Positions 18,401-26,876 are shown, counted from the stretch's first letter. The stretch is 64,000 nucleotides of DNA from Azohydromonas australica DSM 1124 (GCF_000430725.1 NZ_KE387205.1:323972-387971); one strand, 5' to 3'. The notes: generated by a model from the sequence alone, not told the origin. Translations and numbers: made by a program.

Positions 18401-18651
18401 GAGCGCATCTCCTCCAGCCCGGGCAGGCCGGTCATGGCGATCTCGATGGGCACGGTGGCGAAGCGCTCCACCTCCTCGGGGCTGCGCCCCGGGGCCTCGG
18501 TGGCGATCTGCACCTGCACGTTGGTGACGTCGGGGAAGGCGTCCAGCGACAGCTTGCGCGCCGCGTCCAGCCCGAAGGCCAGCAGCATCATCGCCACGAC
18601 GACAACGACCAGGCGCTGCGCGAGCGCCTGGCGGATCAGGGACTCGATCAT
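15490..18651 (-). CDS. CusA/CzcA-family heavy-metal efflux RND pump (inner membrane)
   Basis: 1053 residues, the normal length of HME-RND proton antiporters. It begins MIESLIRQALAQRLVVVVVA and includes the signature DAFPDVTNVQVQIATEAPG. The fourth membrane helix reads GGLAIAIGLMVDGSVVVVENA: GGLAIAIG resembles CusA, while VDG...VEN resembles CzcA. The Met seen in CusA at the LYMPST position of the periplasmic funnel is absent (here SVVPGINRVP), arguing against a plain Cu/Ag pump. It exports divalent or monovalent metal using proton flow, with the adaptor and outer-membrane channel encoded just upstream. The start at 18651 lies two bases after the adaptor stop. Confidence 0.9.
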   Translation of the reverse strand: MIESLIRQALAQRLVVVVVAMMLLAFGLDAARKLSLDAFPDVTNVQVQIATEAPGRSPEEVERFATVPIEIAMTGLPGLEEMRSLNRPGLSLITLVFTDATDVYFARQLVMERLIEIGGRLPAGITPVLGPVSTGLGEVYQYTLEHPGDGNRALTEEELTERRTVQDWVVRPLLRSIPGIAEINSQGGYERQYQVLVAPEKLRYYGLTIQQVFEALARNNANSGGGVLPHHAEQYLIRGVGLAQSLDDLGRIVLKEFEGTPVMVRDVAEVRLGTAVRAGAVVKNGVTESVGGIVMMLRGGNAKEVVANVKARVAEINERGMLPDGLRIAAYYDRSELVDSAVATVVKVLLEGVAFVVLVLLLFLGNLRAALVVIATLVLTPLLTFMAMNQLGISANLMSLGGLAIAIGLMVDGSVVVVENAVSHLSRTHKPGEPRARIVLHAVQEVATPVIFGVGVIILVFLPLMTLTGMEGKMFAPLAYTIAIALAISLVLSLTLSPVLSSYLLKVKPTPEGEVHDEEAHDTWLIRKLKKPYLAVLGRAIAAPKATAALALALLVGTGALVPFLGSAFIPEMKEGSVVPGINRVPNISLEESIAMEMEAMKLTMEVPGVRSAVSGVGRGESAADPQAQNESTPIVSLKPRDEWPEGWTQDTIADEIRKKLSVLPGVQVVMAQPISDRVDEMVTGVRADIAVKIFGDDLPTLKRLGDEIAKVAQGIRGAQDLRVERISGQQYLQIEIDRQAIARHGLNVSDVHDVIEIAIGGKSATDIYEGERRFAAFVRLPQSYRDDVEAIRKLQVSAPNGAQVPLANLAKVHVVEGPAQVSREMGKRRITVGINVADRDLGGFVAELQQAVAQDVDLPAGYRLEWGGQFQNMERALGHLSVIVPITVGAIFFLLFLLFRSVRMASLIILVLPFASMGGVIGLFVTGEYLSVPASVGFIALWGIAVLNGVVLISYIRDLRTQGMPLERAVAEGAKLRFRPVMMTATVAMLGLIPFLFATGPGSEVQRPLAIVVIGGLISCTLLTLVMLPAVFRWFDTEPDPVPHPLGMDAAR

Positions 18652-18653
18652 CC

Positions 18654-19844
18654 TTACTCCATCTCGGCGCGCTTGCGCTCGTTGTTGAGGTGGAAACCGC
18701 CCTCGGCGGCGATGGTCTCGCCGCCGCGCAGCCCGTCCTTGACCACGCGCACGCCGCCGGCCTCGTCGCCCAGCTGCACGCGCGTGAGCCGGTAGGCGTT
18801 GGACGTGCCCTGGCGCACGTAGACGTGGTCCGCGTTCTCCTCGCGCACCACGGCGCTGGTGGGCACCACCAGGCGCGGCACCGGCAGCGGCTCGATGGCC
18901 ATGGTCGCCAGCATCGCCGGCTTGAGCTGCCGCTTCGGGTTGGGCAGCTCGGTGCGCACGGTGACGGTGCGCGTCTCGGGATTGACGGTGTCGGCCACCC
19001 ACACGAGCTGGCCCTCGATGGGCTCCACGCCGTTGGAAGGCACCGACACGCGCACCTTCTGGCCGGCGCGCACGCGGCCCACCTCGCTCTCGGGCACCTG
19101 CGCCACCACCCAGACCGTGGACAGGTCGGCGACGGTGAACAGCCCTTCAGCCGGCTGCACCACCTGGCCGCGGTTGACGCGGCGCTCCACCAGCACGCCG
19201 TTGAGCGTGGAGACGATGGAGGAGGTGGAGTTGATGACGCCACCGGCATGGGCCTTGGGCGACACGCCCATGACGCGCAGCGTGTCGGCGGCGGCGCGCT
19301 GCTCGACCTCGGCCACCGCCAGCTCGTTCTCGCGCCGCTGCAGCTCGGCGCTGCCGATCACGTCCGAGGCCAGCAGCGTGCGCGCGCGCTCCACCGCCTT
19401 GGCGGCCTGCTCGCGCTGGGCGTTGGCCTTGAGCAGCGCCAGCTGCGCGGCCGCCAGCTCGGCGCTGTGCAGCTGCGCCAGCGCCTCGCCGGCGCGCACG
19501 TTCTGCCCGGGCAGCGCGTACAGCTCGGTGATGCGGCCGGTGACGGCGGCGCCGATGCGCGCCAGCGTCTGCTCGTTGAAGTCGATGCGGCCCACCACTT
19601 CCAGCGGCTCGCTCACGGGCGCCTCGGACACCTTGGCGTCCTTGACGCGCTGCGCCAGCGTGGGCGAGGGCTGCACCACCAGCGGGTCGGCCGGCGCCGC
19701 CGCCGAGGCGGCGGACGCGGCGGCCTGGGGCGCGGCGGACGTGGCTTCCCCGCAGCCGGCCAGGCCGGCGGCGAGCAGCGCGGTGGACACGGCCAGTGCG
19801 ATCGCACGCCGGGACGGGAGGTAGATGCTGTTCATCGGGTTCAT
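18654..19844 (-). CDS. CzcB/CusB-family periplasmic adaptor (membrane fusion protein)
   Basis: 396 residues from the ATG at 19844. A signal with lipobox (LLAAGLAGC) is followed by an Ala-rich linker, a lipoyl/barrel-sandwich region, a coiled-coil hairpin near residues 140-210 (LALLKANAQREQAAKAVERA) and beta-barrel domains (RGQVVQPAEGLFTVADLSTVWVVAQVP). This adaptor links the RND pump to the outer-membrane channel. A longer start at 19886 would overlap the channel gene stop as ATGA, suggesting coupling. The shorter form has the better signal peptide and is preferred here. No His-rich metal-binding N-terminus is seen. Confidence 0.88.
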   Translation of the reverse strand: MNPMNSIYLPSRRAIALAVSTALLAAGLAGCGEATSAAPQAAASAASAAAPADPLVVQPSPTLAQRVKDAKVSEAPVSEPLEVVGRIDFNEQTLARIGAAVTGRITELYALPGQNVRAGEALAQLHSAELAAAQLALLKANAQREQAAKAVERARTLLASDVIGSAELQRRENELAVAEVEQRAAADTLRVMGVSPKAHAGGVINSTSSIVSTLNGVLVERRVNRGQVVQPAEGLFTVADLSTVWVVAQVPESEVGRVRAGQKVRVSVPSNGVEPIEGQLVWVADTVNPETRTVTVRTELPNPKRQLKPAMLATMAIEPLPVPRLVVPTSAVVREENADHVYVRQGTSNAYRLTRVQLGDEAGGVRVVKDGLRGGETIAAEGGFHLNNERKRAEME

Positions 19845-19882
19845 GCGAAGGGCCGGGAGGGAAGGGGGTTGGCGGCGCGCGC

Positions 19883-21199
19883 TCATGGCAGCTGCGCCTG
19901 CAGGCGTTCGAGCTCGACGCGGGCCACGCGCAGGTCGAAACGCGCGCTGTCGAGGTCGTTGCGCGCCTGGCGGAAGGCGCGCTGGGTGTCCAGCCATTCC
20001 AGGATGCCGCGCTCGCCGCTGCGGTACGCGGCTTCGGCGATGCGCATGGCGCTCTCGGCCTGGCGCAGGATGCCGCTCTCCAGCGCAGTGACCTGCGCGG
20101 CGGCGATCTGGTATTGCTGCCAGGCGGTGTCGAGCTGCTGCGTGAGCTGCAACTCGCGGTCGGACAGCGCGTAGCTCAGGCGCCGCAGCTCGGCCTCGGC
20201 CTCGGCGACGGGTCCGGCGCGGCGGTCGAACAGCGGCACGCTCACGACCACGCCCAGCTGGCTGGCGCGCAGGTCGGGCTCGCGGCTGACGCCGCCGCGC
20301 AGCGCGAGGGTAGGCAGCCGCTGCTGGCGCTCCACGTCCAGCCGTGCCTGCGCGGCGCGCACCTCGGCGCGCGCGGCCTGCAGCTCGGGATGGCGCTCCA
20401 GCAGCGCCGCGCGCATCAGCCCCGGCGGCTGCGGCGTGGCGCCCAGCGGCGCTTCTTCCGCGTCGGTGCCGAGCCTGAAGCTCTCCGGCAGCGTCGGGCC
20501 CACCAGGCGGCGCAGCTCGTGCTGGGCCTGGCGCACGCGCAGCTCCGCGGCGCGCAGCGCGCGCCGGGCGTTGAGCTGCTCGGTGTCGGCGCGCACGAGC
20601 TCGAAGCGCGGCGCCTCGCCGCTGTCCACGCGCACCGCGACGCGGCTGCGGATCTGGTCGGCCAGCGCCAGGTCCTCGCGCGCGTTCTGCAGCTCGGCCT
20701 CGCTGCGCAGCACGCCGTAGTAGCGGCGCTTGAGCTCGGCCAGCAGCTCCAGCGTGAAGCCGGTGGCCGAGGCGCGCGTGCCGTCCAGCGCCGCTTCCGC
20801 CGCCTGCACCCGCGCCCCGCGCAGCGCGGGCCACTCGATGGGCTGCGTGATGGACAGGCTGCTGGCCGAGCCGGCGGCGGCGCCGGGCACGCGCGCGTGC
20901 TGGCGGCCGGTCAGGAACTCGACCTCCGGGTTGCGCAGCGCGCCGGCGCTGCGCACCGCGGCCTGGGCCGAATCGACGCGCGCCCGTGCCGCGGCCAGCG
21001 CGGGATGGGCGTCGCGCGCCAGGGTGATGAGCTGTTCGAGCCGGAAGACGGGCGGCTCGGCCTCCGGGGACTGGGCCCGGGCGGGCAAGGCCGCACCGGC
21101 CAGCAGGGTGGCCAGGGCGCAGGCGAGCAGGCCGTGGCGGCCGCGGTGCAGCGGCGCGCGGCGGCACCGCGAAGAGGTGTTGGAAGGGCTTCGGAGCAT
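19883..21199 (-). CDS. CzcC/TolC-family outer-membrane efflux channel
   Basis: 438 residues from the ATG at 21199. A signal peptide (LLACALATLLAGAALPARAQS) is followed by two repeats of the OEP fold with long alpha-helical hairpins (LITLARDAHPALAAARARVDSAQ and AQARLDVERQQRLPTLALRGGVS). It forms the trimeric outer-membrane tunnel of the tripartite pump. It is the first gene of the three-gene operon and overlaps or closely abuts the adaptor gene. A start further upstream would place a non-signal arginine-rich leader before the signal peptide and is rejected. Confidence 0.88.
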   Translation of the reverse strand: MLRSPSNTSSRCRRAPLHRGRHGLLACALATLLAGAALPARAQSPEAEPPVFRLEQLITLARDAHPALAAARARVDSAQAAVRSAGALRNPEVEFLTGRQHARVPGAAAGSASSLSITQPIEWPALRGARVQAAEAALDGTRASATGFTLELLAELKRRYYGVLRSEAELQNAREDLALADQIRSRVAVRVDSGEAPRFELVRADTEQLNARRALRAAELRVRQAQHELRRLVGPTLPESFRLGTDAEEAPLGATPQPPGLMRAALLERHPELQAARAEVRAAQARLDVERQQRLPTLALRGGVSREPDLRASQLGVVVSVPLFDRRAGPVAEAEAELRRLSYALSDRELQLTQQLDTAWQQYQIAAAQVTALESGILRQAESAMRIAEAAYRSGERGILEWLDTQRAFRQARNDLDSARFDLRVARVELERLQAQLP

Positions 21200-21393
21200 G
21201 GGCAACAGGGACGAGCCTGGCCGGGGCCCGCATGGCTGCGGGCCCTGGCGACGGGACGCGATCACCCGCGGCCACGCGCACGGCCGCGCAGGGCCGTGGC
21301 GCATCGCCGGTGGAGACGCGTGACGGAAAGGGAGCGGTGGAGGCGCTGCGCGCGCTCAGGCGGCCGCGTCAAGGCGGCGCCGGGGCGGCAGGC

Positions 21394-21861
21394 TCAGGCG
21401 AGGTTGGGCGGACGCAGCAGGCGTTGCGGCCGCGCGATGGCGGCCACGGCCGGGGGTGCCGCGGGCTGGCCCCGCGGGGATTCGAAGCGGTACGCCGGCT
21501 CGGCCGGCAGCATCGCGTACTCCGGGACCTCCAGGTCGAGGTCCAGGCTCAGGGGAACGTCTTCGAGCAGCCACCGCCCCGAGGCGCCGAAGCCGCCGGA
21601 GAAGGACGGCGCGGCGCGGTGCTGGCGCCATCCCGGCGCCGGATCACCGATCAGCAGCCGGCTCGGCAGCGTCGCGGCGTGAACGGCGTCGTCCACGCTC
21701 CACTGCGGCAGCTTGCCGCTCGTTGCCTTGAAGCCCGATGCGTGATCGACGGTGTAGCCCAGGCCGCAGGTCAGCAGACCCCACGCGAGCAGCGCCAGCG
21801 CCAGGCGAAAGGCCTGGCGGCTCAGACTCGGAACGGGGTTGGATGGGGACTGCAAGGACAC
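21394..21861 (-). CDS. Hypothetical exported/anchored protein upstream of the efflux operon
   Basis: 155 residues. One hydrophobic segment near the N-terminus (FRLALALLAWGLLTCGLGY) is a likely signal anchor, then a polar periplasmic-like region without cysteines (WSVDDAVHAATLPSRLLIGDP, LSLDLDLEVPEYAML). Position and size recall CzcI, the small periplasmic protein that precedes czcCBA in Cupriavidus, but I see no sequence similarity that would prove it. The gap to the channel gene is about 195 bases. Composition and codon use fit a real gene. Confidence 0.5.
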   Translation of the reverse strand: MSLQSPSNPVPSLSRQAFRLALALLAWGLLTCGLGYTVDHASGFKATSGKLPQWSVDDAVHAATLPSRLLIGDPAPGWRQHRAAPSFSGGFGASGRWLLEDVPLSLDLDLEVPEYAMLPAEPAYRFESPRGQPAAPPAVAAIARPQRLLRPPNLA

Positions 21862-21883
21862 GAAAACGGGCTGATTGCTTCAC

Positions 21884-21914
21884 GCTGTAAGTAAGGGCAG
21901 CAAACGCTTACAGC
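21884..21914 (-). promoter_or_regulatory. Inverted repeat GCTGTAAG-N15-CTTACAGC upstream of the efflux region
   Basis: A perfect 8-bp inverted repeat (21884-21891 and 21907-21914) stands 23 bases upstream of the hypothetical gene start and before the metal efflux operon. The internal sequence adds a further partial CTTAC copy. It is a candidate site for a metal-responsive regulator such as a CzcR/CopR-type response regulator or a MerR protein; neither is encoded next to it. Assigned from symmetry and position only. Confidence 0.4.
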
Positions 21915-22010
21915 AACGGCCCGCATTCTAAGGGTTAACCCCGGACATTTCGCTCTTGGTTGAGTTTTCGCAAGCTGCGGTGGTTGCCGGTTGCATCGAG
22001 CGCGGCGATT

Positions 22011-22568
22011 TCAGCCGCGCTTCACGGCGTAGCGCAGCTCGGCGAACACGTCGCCGTAGGCCTGTACCGATTCGAGCCGCAGCGCCGGCGGTGTGGTGAG
22101 CGCGCGCGGGAACAGCGGCGCGCCGCGGCCCAGGGTGACCGGGGCGACGGTGACGATGATCTCGTCCAGCAGCCCCGCGTCGTGGAACTGCGCGGCCAGC
22201 TCGCCGCCGCCGACGATCCAGAGGTTCTTCCCGCCGGCGGCGCGCGCCATCTCGGCATGCAGCCGGGCGACGTCGCCGCAGGCGAAGCGGATGTCGGCGC
22301 CGTCCACGCCCGGCAGCTCGCGGGTGCTGAACACCCAGGCGGGCTGCGCATAGGGCCAGGGCTGCGGCTCGCGGCCCTCGGGCCGGACTTGATGACGCAG
22401 CAACCACTCGTAGGTGTGCGAGCCCATGGCGATGGCGCCCACCTCGGCGATGAAGCGGTCATAGCTGCCGCCGGGCGCCTCGCCGAACTGCAGCAGCCAG
22501 TCCAGCGAGTGCTCCTCGGTGGCGATGAAGCCGTCGAGCGTGGAGGCGGTGTAGTACTGGGTTTTCAT
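22011..22568 (-). CDS. RibD-C / dihydrofolate reductase-like family protein
   Basis: 185 residues, opening with TQYYTASTLDGFIA, the hallmark of the YyaP/RibD C-terminal family. AMGSHTYEWLL and the NADPH-binding KNLWIVGGGELAAQFHDAGLLDEI segment follow. The family is a dihydrofolate-reductase fold that binds NADPH; the physiological substrate is usually unknown and true DHFR activity is unlikely. It stands alone, divergent from the molybdenum hydroxylase genes. Confidence 0.85.
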   Translation of the reverse strand: MKTQYYTASTLDGFIATEEHSLDWLLQFGEAPGGSYDRFIAEVGAIAMGSHTYEWLLRHQVRPEGREPQPWPYAQPAWVFSTRELPGVDGADIRFACGDVARLHAEMARAAGGKNLWIVGGGELAAQFHDAGLLDEIIVTVAPVTLGRGAPLFPRALTTPPALRLESVQAYGDVFAELRYAVKRG

Positions 22569-22752
22569 GGGTGGGAGTGTCGGTCACGGGCGGGCACGCA
22601 ACAGTCGGCGGGCAGGGCGCTCGGCGTCGAGGACGGGCGCGGTCGCGGTCTCGCTGCGCCTGCTGTAATGGCACCCCCAGGCGCTTGAGGCATGCTCCTT
22701 GCCTTTGGCCGGGGCTGCCGTCCCGGTGGTCATCTAAAGGAAAAGGTGCGCG

Positions 22753-23229
22753 ATGCCGAACTTCACGCTCAACGGCCAGCCCACGGCGCTGGATCTTCCC
22801 GCGGACATGCCGCTGCTGTGGGCGCTGCGCGACGTGGCCGGCCTCACCGGCACCAAATTCGGCTGCGGCATCGGCGCCTGCGGCGCCTGCACCGTGCACC
22901 TCGACGGCCAGGCGGTGCGCTCGTGCATCACGCCGCTGTCGGCGGTGGAGGGCAAGCGCGTGGTGACCATCGAGCGCATCGACCAGGACCCGGTGGGCCG
23001 CCGCGTGCAGGCCGCCTGGCGCGAGCTCGACGTGGTGCAGTGCGGCTACTGCCAGAGCGGCCAGGTGATGTCAGCCTGCGCGCTGCTGCGCGCCAACCCC
23101 GCGCCCGATGACGCCGCCATCGAGGGCGCCATGTCCGGCAACCTGTGCCGCTGCGGCACCTACCAGCGCATCCGCGCCGCCATCAAGCTCGCGGCCTCGC
23201 AGATCGCCACGCCGAGCCGGGGAGCCTGA
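22753..23229 (+). CDS. (2Fe-2S) subunit of a molybdenum hydroxylase (IorA-like)
   Basis: 158 residues. It holds two [2Fe-2S] clusters: a plant-ferredoxin-type CGIGACGACTVHLDG with its distal Cys in RSC, and a helical second cluster CGYCQSGQ plus NLCRCGTYQRI. It passes electrons from the molybdopterin subunit, encoded one base downstream, to an acceptor. This two-subunit form without an FAD protein is the isoquinoline 1-oxidoreductase/aldehyde oxidase type. A Shine-Dalgarno (AAGGAAAAGG) precedes the ATG. The acceptor is probably a cytochrome c; none is encoded next to it. Confidence 0.92.
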   Translation: MPNFTLNGQPTALDLPADMPLLWALRDVAGLTGTKFGCGIGACGACTVHLDGQAVRSCITPLSAVEGKRVVTIERIDQDPVGRRVQAAWRELDVVQCGYCQSGQVMSACALLRANPAPDDAAIEGAMSGNLCRCGTYQRIRAAIKLAASQIATPSRGA

Positions 23230-23230
23230 G

Positions 23231-25513
23231 ATGCGACCCACCGAGCACGTCGAGGAAAGCCTGGGCCTGTCGCGCCGCGCCTTCATCCGCGCCGGCTCCG
23301 CCGCCGGGGGCGGGCTGCTGATCGGCATTGCGCTGCCGGGCTGCGCCGTGGTGCCGCCGGCCGCACCCGCGCCCACGCCGGCGCCCGCGCCGCGCGACAC
23401 GAAGCCGCCGGAGGCCGCCGTGGGCCAGGCCACCACCACGGAGTCGCAGGACTCGCCCGGGCTGGCCTACAGCGGCTTCATCCGCATTGACCGGCAGGGC
23501 ACCGTGACCTTCATCGTCCACAAGGTGGAGATGGGGCAGGGCACCTTCACCTCCATCCCCATGCTGCTGGCCGAGGAGCTGGAGGTGGACCCCGCGCGCG
23601 TGAAGCTGGAGCAGGCGCCGCCGGACAACGCCCTCTACGCCGATCCGCTGCTGGGCGGGCAGGTCACGGGCGGCTCCACCTCCATCCGCGGCGCCTGGGA
23701 GCCGCTGCGCCGCGCCGGCGCCACCGCGCGCGTGATGCTGCTGCAGGCCGCGGCGCGCCAGTGGAACGTGGACGCGAAGGAGTGCAGCGCCGCGCTCGGC
23801 GTGGTCACGCACGGCCCCAGCGGCCGGCGGCTGCACTACGGCGAGCTGGTGGACGCCGCAGCCAAGCTGCCCGTGCCGCGCGACGTGGCGCTGAAGCAGC
23901 CGGCGGACTTCAAGCTCATCGGCAAGCCCGTCAAGCGGCTGGACTCGCCGGACAAGACCAACGGCCGCGCGCTGTTCGGCATCGACGCCAAGGTGCCGGG
24001 CATGCGCGTGGCCACCGTGGCGGCCTGCCCCATCGTGGGCGGCAAGCTGGCGGGCCTGAACGAGCGCGCCGCGCTGGCCGTGCCCGGCGTGCGCCAGGTG
24101 CTGCGGCTGGACAACGCCGTGGCGGTGGTGGGCGACCACATGTGGGCCGCCAAGCAGGGCCTGGCGGCGCTGGCGCCCACCTGGAGCGGCGGGCCGCACA
24201 GCGCGCTGACCACCGCGGCCATCGTGGCCGAGATGGAGGCTGCCTCGCGCCAGGAAGGCGCCGTGGCGCGCCGCGACGGCGACGCGATGGCCACGCTGGC
24301 GGCCACGCCGGCGGCCAACGGCGTCAGCGCGCTCTACCAGATGCCCTTCCTGGCCCACGCCACCATGGAGCCGATGAACTGCACCGTCTCGCTCACGCCT
24401 GAGGGCTGCGAGCTGTGGGTGGGCACGCAGGTGCCGGTGCTGGCGCGCACCGCGGCGGCCAAGGCGGCCGGGCTGCCGGAGGAGAAGGTGCAGGTGCACA
24501 ACCACTACCTCGGCGGCGGCTTCGGGCGGCGGCTGGAGGTGGACTTCATCGTGCAGGCGGTGTCCTTCGCGCGGCAGGCCTCCTCGCCGGTGAAGTTCGT
24601 GTGGTCGCGCGAGGAGGACATCCAGCACGACATGTACCGGCCCTACTACCTGGACCGCATCGCCGCCGCGCTGGACGAGCAGGGCCGCCCCAAGGCCTGG
24701 CTGCACCGCATCACGGGCTCGTCGATCATGTCGCGCTTCGCGCCGCCGCTGGTCAAGGACGGCGTGGACCCCGACGCGGTCGAGGGCGCGCGCGACATCC
24801 CCTACGACATCCCGGTGCAGCGCGTGGAGTACGTGCGCCACGAGCCGCCCGTCCCGACCGCCTTCTGGCGCGGCGTGGGCGCCACGCACAACGTGTGGGT
24901 GGTGGAGAGCTTCATCGACGAGCTCGCGGCCAAGGCGCAGCGCGACCCGGTGCAGTACCGGCTGGCGTTGCTGGACAAGCAGCCCCGGCTGCAGGCGGTG
25001 CTGCGGCTTGCGGCCGAGAAGGCCGGCTGGGACAGCCCGCTGCGCATGAGTGCCGACGAGCGCGCGGGGCGCGGCGTGTCGGCGCAGTACGCCTTCGGCA
25101 GCTACATGGCGATGGTGGCCGAGGTGGCGGTGGACGCGCAGGGCCAGGTGCGCGTGCGCCGCGTGGTTTGCGCGGTGGATTGCGGGCAGGTGGTCAACCC
25201 CGACACGGTGCGGGCGCAGCTGGAGAGCGGCGTGGTGTTCGGCCTGTCGGCGGCGCTGTGGAACGAGATCACGCTCGACCAGGGGCGTGTGCAGCAGGCC
25301 AACTTCGGCGACTACCGCGTGATGCGCATGGGCGAGGCGCCGCGCATCGAGGTGCACTTGGTGCCCAGCAGCGACAAGCCCGGCGGCATCGGCGAGCCCG
25401 GCACCTCCGGCATCGCGCCGGCGCTGACCAACGCGCTGTACTGGGCCACGGGCACGCGCATCCGCAGGCTGCCGGTGGGCGACCAGCTCAAGGGCAGCCG
25501 CAGCCCGGCCTGA
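23231..25513 (+). CDS. Molybdopterin-binding subunit, xanthine dehydrogenase family (IorB-like)
   Basis: 760 residues. A twin-arginine signal (SRRAFIRAGSAAGGGLLIG) ends near a Cys, so the holoenzyme is folded in the cytoplasm and exported by Tat, carrying the iron-sulphur subunit with it. Characteristic motifs: HKVEMGQGTFTSIPML, GGQVTGGSTSIRGAWEPLR, GGGFGRRLEVDF, and the C-terminal GIGEPGTSGIAPAL with the active-site Glu near the Mo cofactor. It hydroxylates an aldehyde or N-heterocycle; the exact substrate cannot be read. The start at 23231 leaves one base after the stop of the small subunit gene. No maturation factor is visible nearby. Confidence 0.9.
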   Translation: MRPTEHVEESLGLSRRAFIRAGSAAGGGLLIGIALPGCAVVPPAAPAPTPAPAPRDTKPPEAAVGQATTTESQDSPGLAYSGFIRIDRQGTVTFIVHKVEMGQGTFTSIPMLLAEELEVDPARVKLEQAPPDNALYADPLLGGQVTGGSTSIRGAWEPLRRAGATARVMLLQAAARQWNVDAKECSAALGVVTHGPSGRRLHYGELVDAAAKLPVPRDVALKQPADFKLIGKPVKRLDSPDKTNGRALFGIDAKVPGMRVATVAACPIVGGKLAGLNERAALAVPGVRQVLRLDNAVAVVGDHMWAAKQGLAALAPTWSGGPHSALTTAAIVAEMEAASRQEGAVARRDGDAMATLAATPAANGVSALYQMPFLAHATMEPMNCTVSLTPEGCELWVGTQVPVLARTAAAKAAGLPEEKVQVHNHYLGGGFGRRLEVDFIVQAVSFARQASSPVKFVWSREEDIQHDMYRPYYLDRIAAALDEQGRPKAWLHRITGSSIMSRFAPPLVKDGVDPDAVEGARDIPYDIPVQRVEYVRHEPPVPTAFWRGVGATHNVWVVESFIDELAAKAQRDPVQYRLALLDKQPRLQAVLRLAAEKAGWDSPLRMSADERAGRGVSAQYAFGSYMAMVAEVAVDAQGQVRVRRVVCAVDCGQVVNPDTVRAQLESGVVFGLSAALWNEITLDQGRVQQANFGDYRVMRMGEAPRIEVHLVPSSDKPGGIGEPGTSGIAPALTNALYWATGTRIRRLPVGDQLKGSRSPA

Positions 25514-26091
25514 CGCGCCCGGGCGCCGTGCTCCATGGCCGGAGCGCGGCGCCCGTCACTTCCAGCCTGGACAAGGCACTTCCTCGCGCAGGCCGCCGCG
25601 CGACAGGGTGTATCGCTCTGTTACCATCGTTTGCCTGCTGGGTCGGTGGTGGGCAGGAAAGGCCAGGTAAGTGCAGTTGCCTCAACGGACGGTCAGTCAC
25701 GGTGAAACAGCCGGGTCGAGTTTCAGCGCGCAGAAACTTCCGCGTATTCCGGGATATTCAAAGGCTCGCTCCTGCTGAGCCATCGAGGCACGAATGGGTA
25801 CGGCGACCTGCCGCGCAGCCGGGGCGGTGCACCGTTCAATATTCCGGAGCGGACGTAAATCAGGGCGCCAGGGCTTGCCGGGCTCATGGAATGGGACATC
25901 CAAGGCAAGAATCACGACATTTCCGGCCGGCGCGTCGCCGGCGGCCGTAAATTGGTTAATGTCCGGTCACTGTGCTCCACTCCATGGAACGTGCTGGAAG
26001 CTGACAGCTTTCAGTCATGGCCTGTGCTGCATGGCCTCCGGTGGGCTCGGCAGGGAGGTTTGACGCCCGTTCCAGAAAGAATATTCCGTTC
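25514..26091. other. Intergenic region, no gene recognised
   Basis: 578 bases of lower G+C than the flanks. Several short frames are open on both strands, but none has a ribosome binding site with family-like content. A TATTCCGG-type sequence recurs near 25750, 25840 and 26080 (loosely). I see no terminator or strong palindrome. Confidence 0.4.
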
Positions 26092-26487
26092 ATGAGAAAG
26101 AGCATCCTGGAAATCTATGCGCTGACGGTGTGCTTCTTTGCCGTGGTGTGCTTCGTGTTCGTCGCGGCGCTGGCCATTCATGACGCCGTCCAGATCATCA
26201 GCCCGCAATTCACGCTGAACCGGCATCACTACGAGCGCTACCTGTCCAACGAATCGTACGTCCGCGCCGCGCATCCGAACCCGGCGCAGGCCGAGGTCGT
26301 CTTGAAGACGCTTCCCCGGGAGGAACTCACGCGCCAGCGGCTGGGCGAGCTCAAGCAGACGCTGCGCGTGGAGCGCCATGACGGCCAGCTGAACCTGTTC
26401 AAGATGCTGGTCGTGCTGGTGGTGGACGCCGTCGCCTTCGCCATCCACTGGAAAATCGGCCAGGTTGCACGGTACGAGGCGGCCTGA
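26092..26487 (+). CDS. Hypothetical two-helix membrane protein
   Basis: 131 residues. A first membrane helix spans about 8-30 (YALTVCFFAVVCFVFVAALA). A loop of about 75 polar residues includes HHYERYLSNESYV, then a second helix near 108-124 (LVVLVVDAVAFAIHW). Both ends are short. It resembles small inner-membrane proteins found in Burkholderiales, but I recognise no family. The G+C of the gene start is lower than that of its neighbours. It stands alone. Confidence 0.65.
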   Translation: MRKSILEIYALTVCFFAVVCFVFVAALAIHDAVQIISPQFTLNRHHYERYLSNESYVRAAHPNPAQAEVVLKTLPREELTRQRLGELKQTLRVERHDGQLNLFKMLVVLVVDAVAFAIHWKIGQVARYEAA

Positions 26488-26876
26488 ATTTGTGCCATGC
26501 CGGTCCGGGTTGCGAGGCTTGCCATCGAAAATTGGCATACTGCGGAATCCTGACGGCGAACTGACTTTCGGTTGCGGCCCTGAAGAAATATCAGGGCCGC
26601 GCTGCTTTGGGCCGTAAAACCGCCGGCTGAATTCGCTGCCCTGGAAATGCCGTGCCTTGAAGGCAAGGAACCGGACATTGGTGGACGCGCCGGCGCGATG
26701 TCCGGAGCCGGTTTTCTCATTTGCCGGCCCCGATGGGGCCGTGCGCACTGAAGTGCCGCGGCGAGGTGCAATATTGCGCTGCCCCCAGCCCAAACAGCTT
26801 GGCCGGTGCGGCGTATTTCGCAGTCCGTATGGAGTCGTCGTGCGGCTGCCAAGTGCTTTTTTGGCACCAGGGCCGC
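26488..26876. other. Intergenic region, no gene recognised
   Basis: 389 bases between a plus-strand gene and a minus-strand gene that converge here. The sequence is less G+C-rich than its neighbours. No open frame with family content, no T-run terminator and no repeat stands out. Confidence 0.4.

Noticed and set aside
15517..18795. Very long plus-strand open frame opposite the RND pump gene
   Set aside because: The translation is an H/R/Q-rich string with no domain; the minus-strand pump explains the region completely.
25886..26095. Small plus-strand frame before the two-helix membrane protein gene
   Set aside because: No ribosome binding site, no family features, and it overlaps the following gene start.
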